The translations under genes and the position numbers were made by a program. Of a DNA stretch of 64,000 bases, positions 1 through 9,122 are shown piece by piece (the stretch's first letter is position 1; every line of letters starts with the position of its first letter). Source of the stretch: Candidatus Poribacteria bacterium (GTDB taxonomy: Bacteria > Poribacteria > WGA-4E > WGA-3G); the NCBI GenBank assembly GCA_026706025.1, contig JAPOZO010000056.1, positions 124,001-188,000 on the forward strand, read 5' to 3'. Under the pieces are notes generated by a model. It saw only the letters and a program-made list of their open reading frames with translations, was not told the DNA's origin and ran no database searches.

Positions 1-844
1 TAAAGCGTTCACCACGAATGCTCAGAAGTTTGCCACCTTCCCCTCTAACCGCTTCTGAGATCAAAAAGTTAGGTGCCCCGTCTAAGAAAAGCGTTGTTGG
101 ATGAAATTGGACGAATTCCATATCTATCATTTCGCATCCGGCGCGCCATGCTGCAGCGAATCCGTCGCCAGTCGCTACTTTTGGGTTAGACGTACACGGG
201 TAAATCCGTCCAAGCCCACCGGTCGCGAGAATTGTGGCTTTGGCGCGAATACAGGCGACCTGTTCTTCTACAATTGCCGTAACACCATAGCATGTAGGTG
301 TCTCCTCGCTCGCTAACTTGACATCCGCGTCGGTCAGCAAGTCAATGGCGAATGTATTTTGCAGGACGTGAATGCGTTCCGTATTTAGTACGCGTTGGAT
401 AAGGACATCCGTCGTTTCACGACCTGTTGCGTCGCCTTTATGTACAATTCGACGGCGGCTGTGAGCGGCTTCTCGTGTAAAGCGCGGCAGGGTTCCTTCC
501 CAATCGAAGTTCGCACCCCAGTCTAATAGTTCGCCAACGCGTGGAATACCTTCAGATACCATCATCTCAACGGCTTCCACATTGCAGAGACCGGCACCCG
601 CTGCACAGGTATCCTTTATGTGCAAGGCGATCGTATCATCGAGGTTCATAGCAACAGCGATCCCACCTTGGGCATAGTGTGTGTTACTCTCTGTCAATGT
701 CGTTTTGGTAATTAACGTCACATTCGCGTGTTCACTCGCAGCGAGAGCCGCGCGTAACCCAGCGGCACCACTACCGATGATAAGCACATCGGTGTCCCAA
801 CTCAAAAGCCCCTCTGAATTCATCGCAGATGTTGGATTTTCCAT
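1..844 (-). CDS. nadB: L-aspartate oxidase, C-terminus cut by window edge
   Basis: Oxidises L-aspartate to iminoaspartate with FAD, the first step of de novo NAD synthesis. About 281 N-terminal residues are visible and the frame is still open at position 1. They show the FAD-binding GSGAAGL near residues 24-30, the NadB-type THYAQGGIA, a HSRRRIVHKGDATGRE segment and EFVQFHPT. The THYAQGGIA pattern favours NadB over the related SdhA/FrdA flavoproteins. The ATG at 842-844 is the first start of the frame. It is the last gene of the minus-strand block, 123 bp after the thioesterase gene. Another NAD gene, nadD, lies at the far end of the window. Confidence 0.85.
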   Translation of the reverse strand, partial: MENPTSAMNSEGLLSWDTDVLIIGSGAAGLRAALAASEHANVTLITKTTLTESNTHYAQGGIAVAMNLDDTIALHIKDTCAAGAGLCNVEAVEMMVSEGIPRVGELLDWGANFDWEGTLPRFTREAAHSRRRIVHKGDATGRETTDVLIQRVLNTERIHVLQNTFAIDLLTDADVKLASEETPTCYGVTAIVEEQVACIRAKATILATGGLGRIYPCTSNPKVATGDGFAAAWRAGCEMIDMEFVQFHPTTLFLDGAPNFLISEAVRGEGGKLLSIRGERF

Positions 845-967
845 GTTTTTAAATTACCTTGCGGTGGGTCAAAGGCTTTGACGTATCTAAAGTGTGTGTA
901 CAAATGCCGTCCCTCCATTTCATTACGGGACTATGTTTGTGATTGTTTATCAGAATGCACAGAAAAT

Positions 968-1408
968 TCAAAACTGAGCCGGTACTTTTGGTGCAAAACT
1001 TTCACTGACCGGTACGACTTTTCCAGTGCCAGTAGCAATGAGCGTGCCATCACTGAGCGTAACCTCTGCTTTTGCTTCCACTAACCTTTTGGAAACCTTC
1101 GTACGCTCGGCAGAGACAAGGAGTTTCACCCCCGTTGGTGCTGGATTACGAAAACGGACCTCGAGTTGCGCTGTTACTGCGGGCTGATCGAAGGTGCCTA
1201 TTCCGACGTAGGTAATCGCTTCATCTAACAGGGTACTGAGGATACCTCCGTGTAGAATGTTTGCCCAACCTTGCAAGTGTTCAGCGGGTGTACATTCAAT
1301 GCGGACAGAGGCACCATCACCTATAATTTCAGGTTTTACCTGAAAGCCGAATGGGTTTTTCATACCGCAAACAAAGCAGTTGTCATTGTTTTCAATCGCC
1401 ATTTTCAC
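968..1408 (-). CDS. PaaI-like hotdog-fold thioesterase
   Basis: A 146-residue single hotdog domain of the PaaI/acyl-CoA thioesterase family, likely hydrolysing an aromatic or acyl-CoA thioester in the cytoplasm. The NILHGG stretch followed by LLDEAITY matches the family HGG-x(n)-D active-site region. An N-terminal CFVCGMKNPFG segment is common in this subfamily. The start overlaps the end of valS by 17 bp, so the two genes are probably cotranscribed and translationally coupled. The substrate cannot be told from sequence. Confidence 0.75.
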   Translation of the reverse strand: MKMAIENNDNCFVCGMKNPFGFQVKPEIIGDGASVRIECTPAEHLQGWANILHGGILSTLLDEAITYVGIGTFDQPAVTAQLEVRFRNPAPTGVKLLVSAERTKVSKRLVEAKAEVTLSDGTLIATGTGKVVPVSESFAPKVPAQF

Positions 1409-4058
1409 TTCCTGATTCGGTAAGCATAGCGAGGCTCCGTGCTAATTTGTCTTGCTCTGTCAACAACCGTTGAAGTTGTGCCTTCTTTTGTGCAACGACT
1501 TTTTCCGGTGCCCGCTGAACGAAGTTTGGATTATCTAACGTCTTTTGTGCCGACACAACGTCCTTCGTTGCTTGTTGATGGCGTTTGCTAAGCCTTGCGT
1601 GTTCGGCATCGAGATCTATGACATCTGCAAGCGGAATATAAATAGCGAGTTCTCCGATAACCGCTTCAGCAGCGGCGGGAGGTTTTTGCAGAGATTCAGC
1701 GATAGTGATGTCAGCTACCCGTGTGAAAGCCGGTAAGTACTGTGATAGATATGTTTCGAGTCGCTCACGCACTTCACTGTTTGGTGATTGGATATGAACT
1801 TCTACAGACGCTCCAATCGGAACGTTCAACTCACCTCGGATGCTGCGGATACTCTCAATGACTTCCGTGAGCGTCGCCATAGTGGTTTCTGCGGTTGAAT
1901 TTTCGCCTGTTGGCTCTGGCCAAGGGGCAATAGTTACTGACTTATCGTCCTGCGTTCTATTGCGCGGGAGTTGTTGCCAAATTTCTTCGGTTAGGAAGGG
2001 CATGAGCGGGTGGAGGAGCCGCATTGTCTGCTCCAAAACGTCTGCAGCTACCCAGAGTGCCGCTGGTTCGTCTTGCGCAATTCGCTGTTTGGTGAATTCG
2101 AGATACCAATCACAGAATTCGTGCCAAAGGAAAGCATAGAGCGTTTGTGTCGCTTCGTAGAAACGGAAGTTTTCGAGGGCATCGGTTGTTGTTTTAATAG
2201 TATGGCTGAGCCGACTCCGTATCCACGTTATTTCGAGCGTTTCTTGTTCGGTCTCTATGGCATCCACTTCCGTGGGAATGGGATGTTTTTCTAAATTCAT
2301 CAGGATGAACCGGGCAGCGTTCCAGATTTTATTGGCGAAGCGTCTACCTGACTCAATCTGCGATTCTGAGAGCGAGACATAAGGGATTGGTGTGCTTACA
2401 TTTGCAAGGGCGAAGCGGAATGCGTCTGTCCCGTAAGTGTCGATTGTCTCTAACGGGTCGATGGTGTTTCCTTTCGATTTGCTCATCTTTTGCCCCTTTT
2501 CGTCGGCGACAAGCCCATGCAAATAGACGGTTCGGAAGGGTACCTCGTCCATACATCCGAGTCCTAACATTATCATTCTCGATACCCAGAAGAAGAGGAT
2601 GTCCCAACCGCTGACCAGAACAGATGTCGGATAAAAAGTTTTCAATTCTTCCGTCTCTTCTGGCCAGCCCATGGTGGAGAAGGGCCACAGCCCGGAGCTG
2701 AACCATGTATCAAGAACATCTTCATCTTGGCGGAAATCAGAGGCACCACACTTGCATTGCTGTGGCGTTTCCATGGCAACAGTAACTGCCTCACATGCGT
2801 TACAGTACCATATCGGGAGTTGATGTCCCCACCAACGCTGACGTGAGATCGGCCAAGGTTCGATAATCTCCATCCAGTGATAGAAGCGATCGGTCTCGCG
2901 TTCTGGAATGAACCGGACTTCGCCCTTTTGGGTCGCTTCTATGGCGCGTTGTGCGAGCGGGCGGACATTCATGAACCATTGCAATGATATAGCGGGTTCG
3001 ACAATCGTACCGCACCGGTCGTGATGGCCAACGGCGTGCCGATGCGGTACAATTTTGACGAGGTAATCTAAGTTCTGCAAATCTTCGACGACCCGTTTGC
3101 GACACTCCCATCGGGATAAACCGACATATTTTTCGGGTGCCGCTTCGCTGATATGTCCATCTTGCGTGAAGATCGTACGCTGTTCGAGTTCGTGCCGCAA
3201 TCCGATTTCATAATCATTAGGATCGTGTGCGGGCGTTACTTTCAAAGCGCCGGTCCCAAATTCTCTATCCACGTAAGCATCGGCGATTATCGGAATTTCC
3301 CTGTCACAGAGGGGTAGGTGTGCTGTCTTTCCAATGACATGCTGATACCGCTCATCGTCGGGATGCACAGCGACAGCCGTGTCGCCTAACATAGTCTCTG
3401 GGCGCGTCGTGGCGATTTCAAGGACAACATCACTGTCTTTCACAGGATAGCGGATGTGGTAAAAGTTGCCGTCTATCTCAATCGGTTCCACTTCAAGGTT
3501 ACTGATAGCCGTGTTGCACTCTGGGCACCAATTGACCATGTAGGTGTCGCGATAGATGAGTCCCTGATTATAGAGTTTGACAAACGCGGTGCGAACGGCT
3601 TTCGAGAGTCCTTCATCAAGTGTGAAACGCTCACGTTTCCAGTCACAAGAGCATCCGAGTTGTTGAAGTTGTGAGACGATATAGCCAGCAGATTCGGCTT
3701 TCCATTGCCACATCCGCTCGGTGAATTTTTCTCTGCCGAGTTCAATTCGACTTGTCCCTTCCTCGGCGAGTTTTCGTTCCATGATGAGTTCAGTAACAAT
3801 ACCGGCGTGGTCGGTTCCGGGCATCCAGAGCGTGTTATACCCTTGCATGCGCCGCCATCGGATGAGGCAATCTTGGAGCGTATTATCAAGTGCGTGTCCG
3901 ATGTGGAGACTACCTGTAATATTCGGCGGCGGAATCACGATTGCGTAAGCCTGTTTCTCGGAGGTTGCCGCCGCGTGGAAGTAGTCATTTTTTTGCCAAA
4001 ATTGGTACCATTTCCCCTCAATTTCTTGAGGGGCATAGATTTTTGGGAGATTTGTCAT
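1392..4058 (-). CDS. valS: Valyl-tRNA synthetase
   Basis: Charges tRNA-Val with valine. It is an 888-residue class I synthetase with the HIGH signature (HIGH, residues 52-55, within PPPNITGSLHIGH), an editing (CP1) domain in the middle, the KMSKS loop (residues 524-528) and a C-terminal coiled-coil arm rich in Lys, Gln and Glu. Length is normal for ValS. A heptamer-type repeat element fills the gap between hpf and the valS ATG, so there is no clear ribosome binding site. It is followed by the overlapping thioesterase gene. Confidence 0.97.
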   Translation of the reverse strand: MTNLPKIYAPQEIEGKWYQFWQKNDYFHAAATSEKQAYAIVIPPPNITGSLHIGHALDNTLQDCLIRWRRMQGYNTLWMPGTDHAGIVTELIMERKLAEEGTSRIELGREKFTERMWQWKAESAGYIVSQLQQLGCSCDWKRERFTLDEGLSKAVRTAFVKLYNQGLIYRDTYMVNWCPECNTAISNLEVEPIEIDGNFYHIRYPVKDSDVVLEIATTRPETMLGDTAVAVHPDDERYQHVIGKTAHLPLCDREIPIIADAYVDREFGTGALKVTPAHDPNDYEIGLRHELEQRTIFTQDGHISEAAPEKYVGLSRWECRKRVVEDLQNLDYLVKIVPHRHAVGHHDRCGTIVEPAISLQWFMNVRPLAQRAIEATQKGEVRFIPERETDRFYHWMEIIEPWPISRQRWWGHQLPIWYCNACEAVTVAMETPQQCKCGASDFRQDEDVLDTWFSSGLWPFSTMGWPEETEELKTFYPTSVLVSGWDILFFWVSRMIMLGLGCMDEVPFRTVYLHGLVADEKGQKMSKSKGNTIDPLETIDTYGTDAFRFALANVSTPIPYVSLSESQIESGRRFANKIWNAARFILMNLEKHPIPTEVDAIETEQETLEITWIRSRLSHTIKTTTDALENFRFYEATQTLYAFLWHEFCDWYLEFTKQRIAQDEPAALWVAADVLEQTMRLLHPLMPFLTEEIWQQLPRNRTQDDKSVTIAPWPEPTGENSTAETTMATLTEVIESIRSIRGELNVPIGASVEVHIQSPNSEVRERLETYLSQYLPAFTRVADITIAESLQKPPAAAEAVIGELAIYIPLADVIDLDAEHARLSKRHQQATKDVVSAQKTLDNPNFVQRAPEKVVAQKKAQLQRLLTEQDKLARSLAMLTESGSENGD

Positions 4059-4064
4059 TTTTTC

Positions 4065-4147
4065 GTTGTCAGTTATCAGTTGTCAGTTATCGGTTAAGAG
4101 ATTTTCGTTTAAGAACAGTTTCCTCTCGTAACTGATCATCGATAACC
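4065..4147. repeat. Heptamer-arm palindromic element between hpf and valS
   Basis: Tandem 7-bp units (variants of AGTTATC/AGTTGTC) at 4066-4094 face inverted copies (GTAACTGATCATCGATAAC) at 4128-4146, with a TTAAGAG/CTCTCG-type centre. The element starts right after the hpf stop (read on the minus strand) and ends just before the valS start. It belongs to the same family as the elements at 33.4, 38.6-43.5 and 55.7 kb. Confidence 0.65.
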
Positions 4148-4148
4148 A

Positions 4149-4712
4149 TTAGGTAAAGAGGGGTTCTACCCACCCGTATGTCCCCTGCTCCATTTCATAA
4201 AGTAAATTGACTTGCCGGGTTTCCGCGTTTAAAAACAGCAGAAATACGGTATTTGAGGCTTGGAGTTCCGTTGCGGCTTCCGCGACCGTCAGTGGTTTCG
4301 CTGCAAATTTCTCCTGCGTCGCTACGATGACAGGTGCGTCAGTCCCATCAGGGTCTATTACGGTTTCCACGCTGTCTGGGTTGAGCTGGGCGACCACTTC
4401 GCGATGTGGTGCATTATGCCGTCGGTCTTTAACTCTATCCTTGTAGCGACGGACCTGACTGATAATCTTATCTGTTACAGTATCTAATGCCGACAGAATC
4501 TCATGCGTTTCACTTTTCGCATAGAACGAGACGCGTGGTGCTGTCACTATCATCTCGGCATCAAATCGATTTTTCTCGGATTTGAGAACGACGTTCAGTT
4601 CCTGCATATCTCCGAAACGGGTTTCAATTTTGTCGGCACGTTTTAGGATGTATGCATGAATATCATCAGTAATTTTTAGGTTATGTCCGGAATAGGTTAT
4701 TTTCATTTTCAT
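4149..4712 (-). CDS. hpf: Ribosome hibernation-promoting factor, long form
   Basis: A 187-residue protein with the two-domain plan of long HPF. The N-terminal S30AE domain (residues about 1-100, with conserved SGHNLKITDDIHAYI and DRVKDRR) sits in the decoding centre of idle ribosomes. The C-terminal domain (about 130-187, KPLTVAEAATEL...FLLFLNAETRQVNLLYEMEQGTYGWVEP) drives 100S dimer formation in known long HPFs. Its place downstream of rpoN is the widely conserved rpoN-hpf order. Confidence 0.92.
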   Translation of the reverse strand: MKMKITYSGHNLKITDDIHAYILKRADKIETRFGDMQELNVVLKSEKNRFDAEMIVTAPRVSFYAKSETHEILSALDTVTDKIISQVRRYKDRVKDRRHNAPHREVVAQLNPDSVETVIDPDGTDAPVIVATQEKFAAKPLTVAEAATELQASNTVFLLFLNAETRQVNLLYEMEQGTYGWVEPLFT

Positions 4713-4749
4713 TCTCCCTTCTTTTATAGATGACGGAACAAGGCAAAAA

Positions 4750-4868
4750 GTAGTTTTCGGTTTCAGTTCGGTTTTCTCTCACTGCGAGGCATGAAAACCC
4801 TTTCAGTTTTCAGAAAGAGACTTTGAAATTATCAAAAACCTCTTAACTAACAACTGACAACTAATATT
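4750..4868. repeat. Degenerate heptamer-arm element between rpoN and hpf
   Basis: Contains AGTTTTCGGTTTCAGTTCGG, a CTCTCACTGCGAGGC motif that is shared with the elements at 40.0 and 43.5 kb, a second arm with CTTTCAGTTTTCAG, and CTTAACTAACAACTGACAAC at the end. It looks like a decayed member of the same family, lying in the 196-bp gap between the two genes. Confidence 0.5.
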
Positions 4869-4908
4869 AATAATCCTGAAAACGCATCCCCTCTCGTCGG
4901 ACATTCAA

Positions 4909-6780
4909 TCAATGCGTACGATTCCCTGCGTGGACAGCGGACCTTTCACGTGATGTCGGAATACCTAACTCGTCCCGATATTTCTGAACAGTCCGCCTCG
5001 CTAATAGAATCCCTTTTGTTTTTAGGGCATTACTGATCGCTTGATCACTCAGCGGTTTGTTCGGTGTCTCAGCATCGACCATCTCTTGAATGAGGTTTTT
5101 CACTTGTTTGGCAGAGATCGCTTCGCCTTGTGTTGTTGCTAATTCATTACTAAAGAAAAATCGTAGCGGATACATGCCGTGTGGCGTTTGCACGTATTTA
5201 TTGCTTGTCACTCGACTGACAGTTGATTCGTGGACTCCTATTCTGTCAGCAATCGTTTTGAGTGTTAAAGGTTTGATGCTTTTAACCCCTTTTGTCAGGA
5301 ATTCTGTCTGTACCTCAAAAATTGCCTCGGTGACTCGGGCGATTGTGCTACCGCGCTGGGCAAGGCTGCTGAGCAAATTTGAGGCATCACGATAGCGTTT
5401 TTCTATCCATTCCTTTGCCTCAGTATCAAGCGTATCTTGCCGATTTCGCATCAGATTGAGATAGTAAGGATTTATCTGTAAGCGGGGTATATAGCTGTCT
5501 ACAGAGATAGCCTGATATTTGCCGTTGAGGTACTGTATCTCCACGTCTGGCGTAATGGTGTCCGCATGAGAACTTTTCTTAAGCGAGTGCGTCATTGGAT
5601 CGGTGAAGTAGCGACCTGGATAAGGCGACAGTCTTCCTATCCACTTGACAACTGTATCAATAACCACGATGTCAATTTTTAATGCCTTTGCGATGCAGTG
5701 CCATTGCTGATTGAGAAAAGCGTCGAAGTAGTTTTCGATAATCTCTTGTGCGAGAGATTGCACAAACATCTTTTGATTTCCAAAACTTTCACACTGCCAC
5801 AGTTCTCCGTCCAAGTTTTCCGCGACTGCGCGTATCTCTTCTGGCTTCTGATTGCGTATCTGAATGAGCAATGCCTCTCTTGTATCTCGATGTGCGATAC
5901 CGAGGGGTTCAAAGTTGTCTTGTATCTCGCGAAGCACAGTTTCAACGAGGGTCGTTTCACATCCGACGGCTTCGGCAATATCTTCCAACGTGAGTTGATA
6001 GACATTCAGAGTGGGTTTGCAATTTCCGAATGTATGTTCATATATGATGGTATAAGTCTTGTTATTGTCTGGATCGTTGATTTGCCATGTGCAGTTTATA
6101 GGTGCCCCTTCGTTTTCGGCGGACGCGCGCGTTGTCTTTTTCCTTGCGATTGTAGCGGTTTTTGAAAATGTGATATTATTATTACCCGTTGCGGCTTGTA
6201 AACCTTTTTGAATGATAGTGTGTAATTCTGCTGAGATCTCTCCTGCATTCAATGTGGTTAAGGACTCGCAGGGAATTTGAAACAGTTTGAGTTCCAGTTT
6301 CCCATCGTCGTTCAAGTTCCCAAGAATGTGTTCTGCAATAGTGTGTTCCATCTCCGTCCTGATGATATCGGCAGAAGCAAGGTCAAGTTGCTCAGCAAGG
6401 TGATCGTGCAGGGAACACTCGTATACGACATCTGGCGGCGGTTCATCAGGGTCTGCGTGTTTAGTATTCATTCGGTCACTGAGCGAGATGCGGTCCTCAA
6501 AAGCCATTTCCCAATCAATATCAACAGCGGTATCTTCCTGATCAAGATTGCCTTCAGGCTCGTTCCATTCGGGTGTTGGGTCTAATTCTTCTTCAAGGGT
6601 AGGTACGACTTCGTCATCGTCTTCAAGTTCAAGAAACGGATTCTGCTCAAGTTCTTGGCGAATAAAATGTGTTAGTTCTTGCAGCGGCATATTCAGCACT
6701 TTAAGTGCTTGCTGTAACCTGGGCGTGATAGACGTTTTTTGCGTCAGCTGAGGGGTCTGGGTAAGTTGCGCTTTGTACAT
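4909..6780 (-). CDS. rpoN: RNA polymerase sigma-54 factor with an internal insert
   Basis: Sigma-54 directs RNA polymerase to -24/-12 promoters and needs an AAA+ activator; one such activator is encoded at 45.2 kb. Region I (residues 1-50, Gln- and Leu-rich) and an acidic region II (about 51-90) are typical. The core-binding and HTH regions follow, and the C-terminal RpoN box reads ARRTVQKYRDELGI. At 623 residues it is well above the usual ~450-500. The excess is mainly about 97 residues (about 165-262) inserted between the conserved ILGNLNDDGKLEL and LTLEDIAEAVG of the core-binding domain. The reading frame through the insert is intact. Confidence 0.95.
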   Translation of the reverse strand: MYKAQLTQTPQLTQKTSITPRLQQALKVLNMPLQELTHFIRQELEQNPFLELEDDDEVVPTLEEELDPTPEWNEPEGNLDQEDTAVDIDWEMAFEDRISLSDRMNTKHADPDEPPPDVVYECSLHDHLAEQLDLASADIIRTEMEHTIAEHILGNLNDDGKLELKLFQIPCESLTTLNAGEISAELHTIIQKGLQAATGNNNITFSKTATIARKKTTRASAENEGAPINCTWQINDPDNNKTYTIIYEHTFGNCKPTLNVYQLTLEDIAEAVGCETTLVETVLREIQDNFEPLGIAHRDTREALLIQIRNQKPEEIRAVAENLDGELWQCESFGNQKMFVQSLAQEIIENYFDAFLNQQWHCIAKALKIDIVVIDTVVKWIGRLSPYPGRYFTDPMTHSLKKSSHADTITPDVEIQYLNGKYQAISVDSYIPRLQINPYYLNLMRNRQDTLDTEAKEWIEKRYRDASNLLSSLAQRGSTIARVTEAIFEVQTEFLTKGVKSIKPLTLKTIADRIGVHESTVSRVTSNKYVQTPHGMYPLRFFFSNELATTQGEAISAKQVKNLIQEMVDAETPNKPLSDQAISNALKTKGILLARRTVQKYRDELGIPTSRERSAVHAGNRTH

Positions 6781-6814
6781 TTCATGCGTCTCTTTCGGTG
6801 TTGCTGCAGCGGTG

Positions 6815-7555
6815 CTACTCTACCCGATAGGAGAAATTGTGTCCAAAATAGAGATCTCTCGCTATTGGGTCGTTAACGAGTTCTGTAGGCGTCCCAGCGA
6901 GCGTAATTTTTCCATCAACAATGATGTATGCCCTGTCAACGATGTCAAGCGTTTCAGCAGCGTTGTGGTCCGTGATGAGTACCCCTAAGTTGCGGTCGCG
7001 CAAATGTGAAATGAGTTGCTTAATGTCTGCGACAGCAATGGGATCTATTCCAGAAAGCGGTTCATCAAGGAGAATAAAATCCGGTTGAGCCGCGAGGGCT
7101 CGTGCTATCTCCGCCCGGCGACACTCACCCCCAGATAGTGTGTATGCCTTGCGTGGTAACAGGTTCGAGATGCCGAGTTCGTTTGTCAGTTCATGGATAT
7201 GCGAACCGCGTTCGGATTTGGGTATCCCTTGTGCCTCAAGGATCGCCTCAATGTTCTGTTGAACCGTCAATTTACGGAAAATCGATGTCTCCTGTGCGAG
7301 ATAACCGATGCCGAGCCGCGCCCGCTTATACATCGGATAGAAGGTGATGTCTTTTTCGGCATACGTGATTCTCCCCGAATTGGGGCGAATCAGTCCGACG
7401 ACCATGTAGAACGTTGTCGATTTGCCAGCACCGTTGGGACCGAGCAGCCCGACAACTTCGCCTTGCTGTACCGATAGACTCACCTCATTAACAACAATGG
7501 GACCGTTCCTTGTATAACGTTTTACGAGTCTGTGTGCTTGTAATTCTGTTGCCAT
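6815..7555 (-). CDS. lptB: LPS export ABC transporter ATPase LptB
   Basis: A 246-residue ABC ATPase that powers LPS extraction with LptFG and hands it to LptC/LptA. Walker A is GPNGAGKST (residues 39-47), the signature is LSGGECRRAEIARAL, and Walker B is FILLDEPLSGIDP. The LSGGE-RR-x-EIARAL pattern and the position between lptA and rpoN identify LptB rather than a generic transporter. LptF and LptG are not in the window. Confidence 0.93.
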   Translation of the reverse strand: MATELQAHRLVKRYTRNGPIVVNEVSLSVQQGEVVGLLGPNGAGKSTTFYMVVGLIRPNSGRITYAEKDITFYPMYKRARLGIGYLAQETSIFRKLTVQQNIEAILEAQGIPKSERGSHIHELTNELGISNLLPRKAYTLSGGECRRAEIARALAAQPDFILLDEPLSGIDPIAVADIKQLISHLRDRNLGVLITDHNAAETLDIVDRAYIIVDGKITLAGTPTELVNDPIARDLYFGHNFSYRVE

Positions 7556-7600
7556 GATCTCTAACTATGGTGTTCCTACTCTTATGATTAACTGAGCTGC

Positions 7601-8527
7601 TTAATCGTTTTCGGATGCATCCGTTTCAGTGTCAGCATCTGCGTCATCGGGGTTTTCAGTATCTGTATCCGTTTCTTCTTCGGGATCCGCATCTTCAGCA
7701 TTTCCAGTATCCGCATCAGATTTCTGTTCCGCGTCCACATTATCCGTCTCAGCATCGGTGTCTTTTTTTTCTGCTTCAGCCTTAACTTCAGTTTTCTCAG
7801 GAGCAGTTACGGCAGTTTCTTCTTCGACAGTCTCCGCACCGCTTTCGGAATTCTCATCCGTTTCTGCGGTTACGGGTGCCGCTTGTGTAACGCTCACTTT
7901 GAATTTAACGCCACCTTCGCCAGTCTGTTTACCTGTCGTCCGATTGAAAGTGAAAAGCTTAGTTTCCAGTCTATCCTTGTTTTGTAAGACGACGACGTTT
8001 TCCTTGAGCGTAATGATATTCGTCAGGTTGTTCATGATAGCATGGTCACAGGTAGCGAAGATATCTTGATCTCGGATTTCTACATTGCCCTCAGCGATAA
8101 TTTCTGTTGTTGTGTTAGTTTCAGGGTCACTTTTCATGGTAATTTTATCAGCGTTGAGAAACCCAATTTCAACACCTTGTGCGTTATACCGGACCGTCTT
8201 GGCATTGCCGATAAGGATCGTTATACCGTCTTTATCATATCTCTCCATTCTATCTGAGGTGCCGGTGATTTCTTCTTTCTCCGTTTCTACCAGAGCTCCC
8301 GTACTTTCAACAGGTGCAGCCTCTTGTCCGGTGTGCTCTGTTGTTTGCGTTTCCGAGCTCTCAATGGCTTCTGTTTCCTCCGCAGTAAGCGTTAGAGAAG
8401 CAAGGCAGACAAGGAATATTAGGCAACCGGCGTACCCACAAAAATTATAAAATTTGCGGAGCTGAGCTCTACGTTCACGCCTACTCTGGTTCAGTCGGGG
8501 TTTTATGATATTCATGTGCTTTCTCAT
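7601..8527 (-). CDS. lptA: LptA/OstA-like periplasmic LPS transport protein with acidic tail
   Basis: A basic N-terminus and hydrophobic segment (about residues 30-48) suggest a signal peptide or anchor. The OstA-like beta-jellyroll spans about residues 85-215 (ITGTSDRMERYDKDGITILIGNAKTV, EIIAEGNVEIRDQD). The last ~90 residues are a very acidic Glu/Asp/Thr tail of low complexity, unusual for LptA. The start overlaps lptC by 47 bp; a second ATG at 8515 is possible. The gene lies directly between lptC and lptB. Confidence 0.78.
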   Translation of the reverse strand: MRKHMNIIKPRLNQSRRERRAQLRKFYNFCGYAGCLIFLVCLASLTLTAEETEAIESSETQTTEHTGQEAAPVESTGALVETEKEEITGTSDRMERYDKDGITILIGNAKTVRYNAQGVEIGFLNADKITMKSDPETNTTTEIIAEGNVEIRDQDIFATCDHAIMNNLTNIITLKENVVVLQNKDRLETKLFTFNRTTGKQTGEGGVKFKVSVTQAAPVTAETDENSESGAETVEEETAVTAPEKTEVKAEAEKKDTDAETDNVDAEQKSDADTGNAEDADPEEETDTDTENPDDADADTETDASEND

Positions 8528-9122
8528 CTTTAGGATAAAGTTTGAATCTATTATTTTTCATTTTTACAGTTTCAAGCGTCGGATTCGCTAACATTTCTGT
8601 TCCGACCCAGGTAGAATCTCCACGCACGACTGTGGCTTCATCGGGAGCATACAACCTACCTGCGAGGTTCTGCCAATGGAGTACCTCAGTAAACAGTTTG
8701 CCATCTTTACTGATCCCTACGACATTCCCTGTCAGGTGCAGACTGTCCTTCTTAGTGCCATTGAGAAATTGTTTACCTTTGTCGCTATTCAAGGTGATAG
8801 AAACAACACCCTCTTCAAAAATCTGTACAGTCGGATTTTCCACTTCAACATAACTTCCGTGGAATGTTGAAGCGTCCCCGATAAGCGTCCATTTGAGGAC
8901 ACCTGCCTCGGTGTGTTGCGTAGAAAACCTGTCAAGTTTCTGCGTTGGTACCGCTTCTACAGATTCATCGGGGGCACTGACTGGCGTTTCTGTGCTTTTA
9001 CAGGACGTTACAAAGAGCAGTAGGGATGCAAAAAAACCTATGAAAATGCAGTTAATTCTGTGTCTTCCACCGTCGATGCATCCAAATCCATTGTGCCGGA
9101 TATTGTCTGATATAGGATTCAA
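8481..9122 (-). CDS. lptC: LptC-like lipoprotein, start unresolved
   Basis: The C-terminal ~170 residues resemble the LptC periplasmic domain (STFHGSYVEVENPTVQIFEEG... LHLTGNVVGISKDGKLFTEVLHWQ... VRGDSTWVG). A hydrophobic stretch ends in a lipobox, LLLFVTSC, with the Cys codon at 9000-9002. No ATG or GTG sits close upstream in frame. The choices are a TTG at 9122, inside the acyltransferase gene, or an ATT at 9054-9056 that shares one base with the acyltransferase stop. The open frame continues to 9437, but that part is a shadow of the acyltransferase. The neighbours support the role. Confidence 0.7.
   Translation of the reverse strand: MNPISDNIRHNGFGCIDGGRHRINCIFIGFFASLLLFVTSCKSTETPVSAPDESVEAVPTQKLDRFSTQHTEAGVLKWTLIGDASTFHGSYVEVENPTVQIFEEGVVSITLNSDKGKQFLNGTKKDSLHLTGNVVGISKDGKLFTEVLHWQNLAGRLYAPDEATVVRGDSTWVGTEMLANPTLETVKMKNNRFKLYPKDEKAHEYHKTPTEPE

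Noticed and set aside
7629-8069. Ser/Val-rich reading frame on the plus strand opposite lptA
   Set aside because: It is the antisense shadow of the acidic low-complexity tail of LptA; composition explains the open frame.
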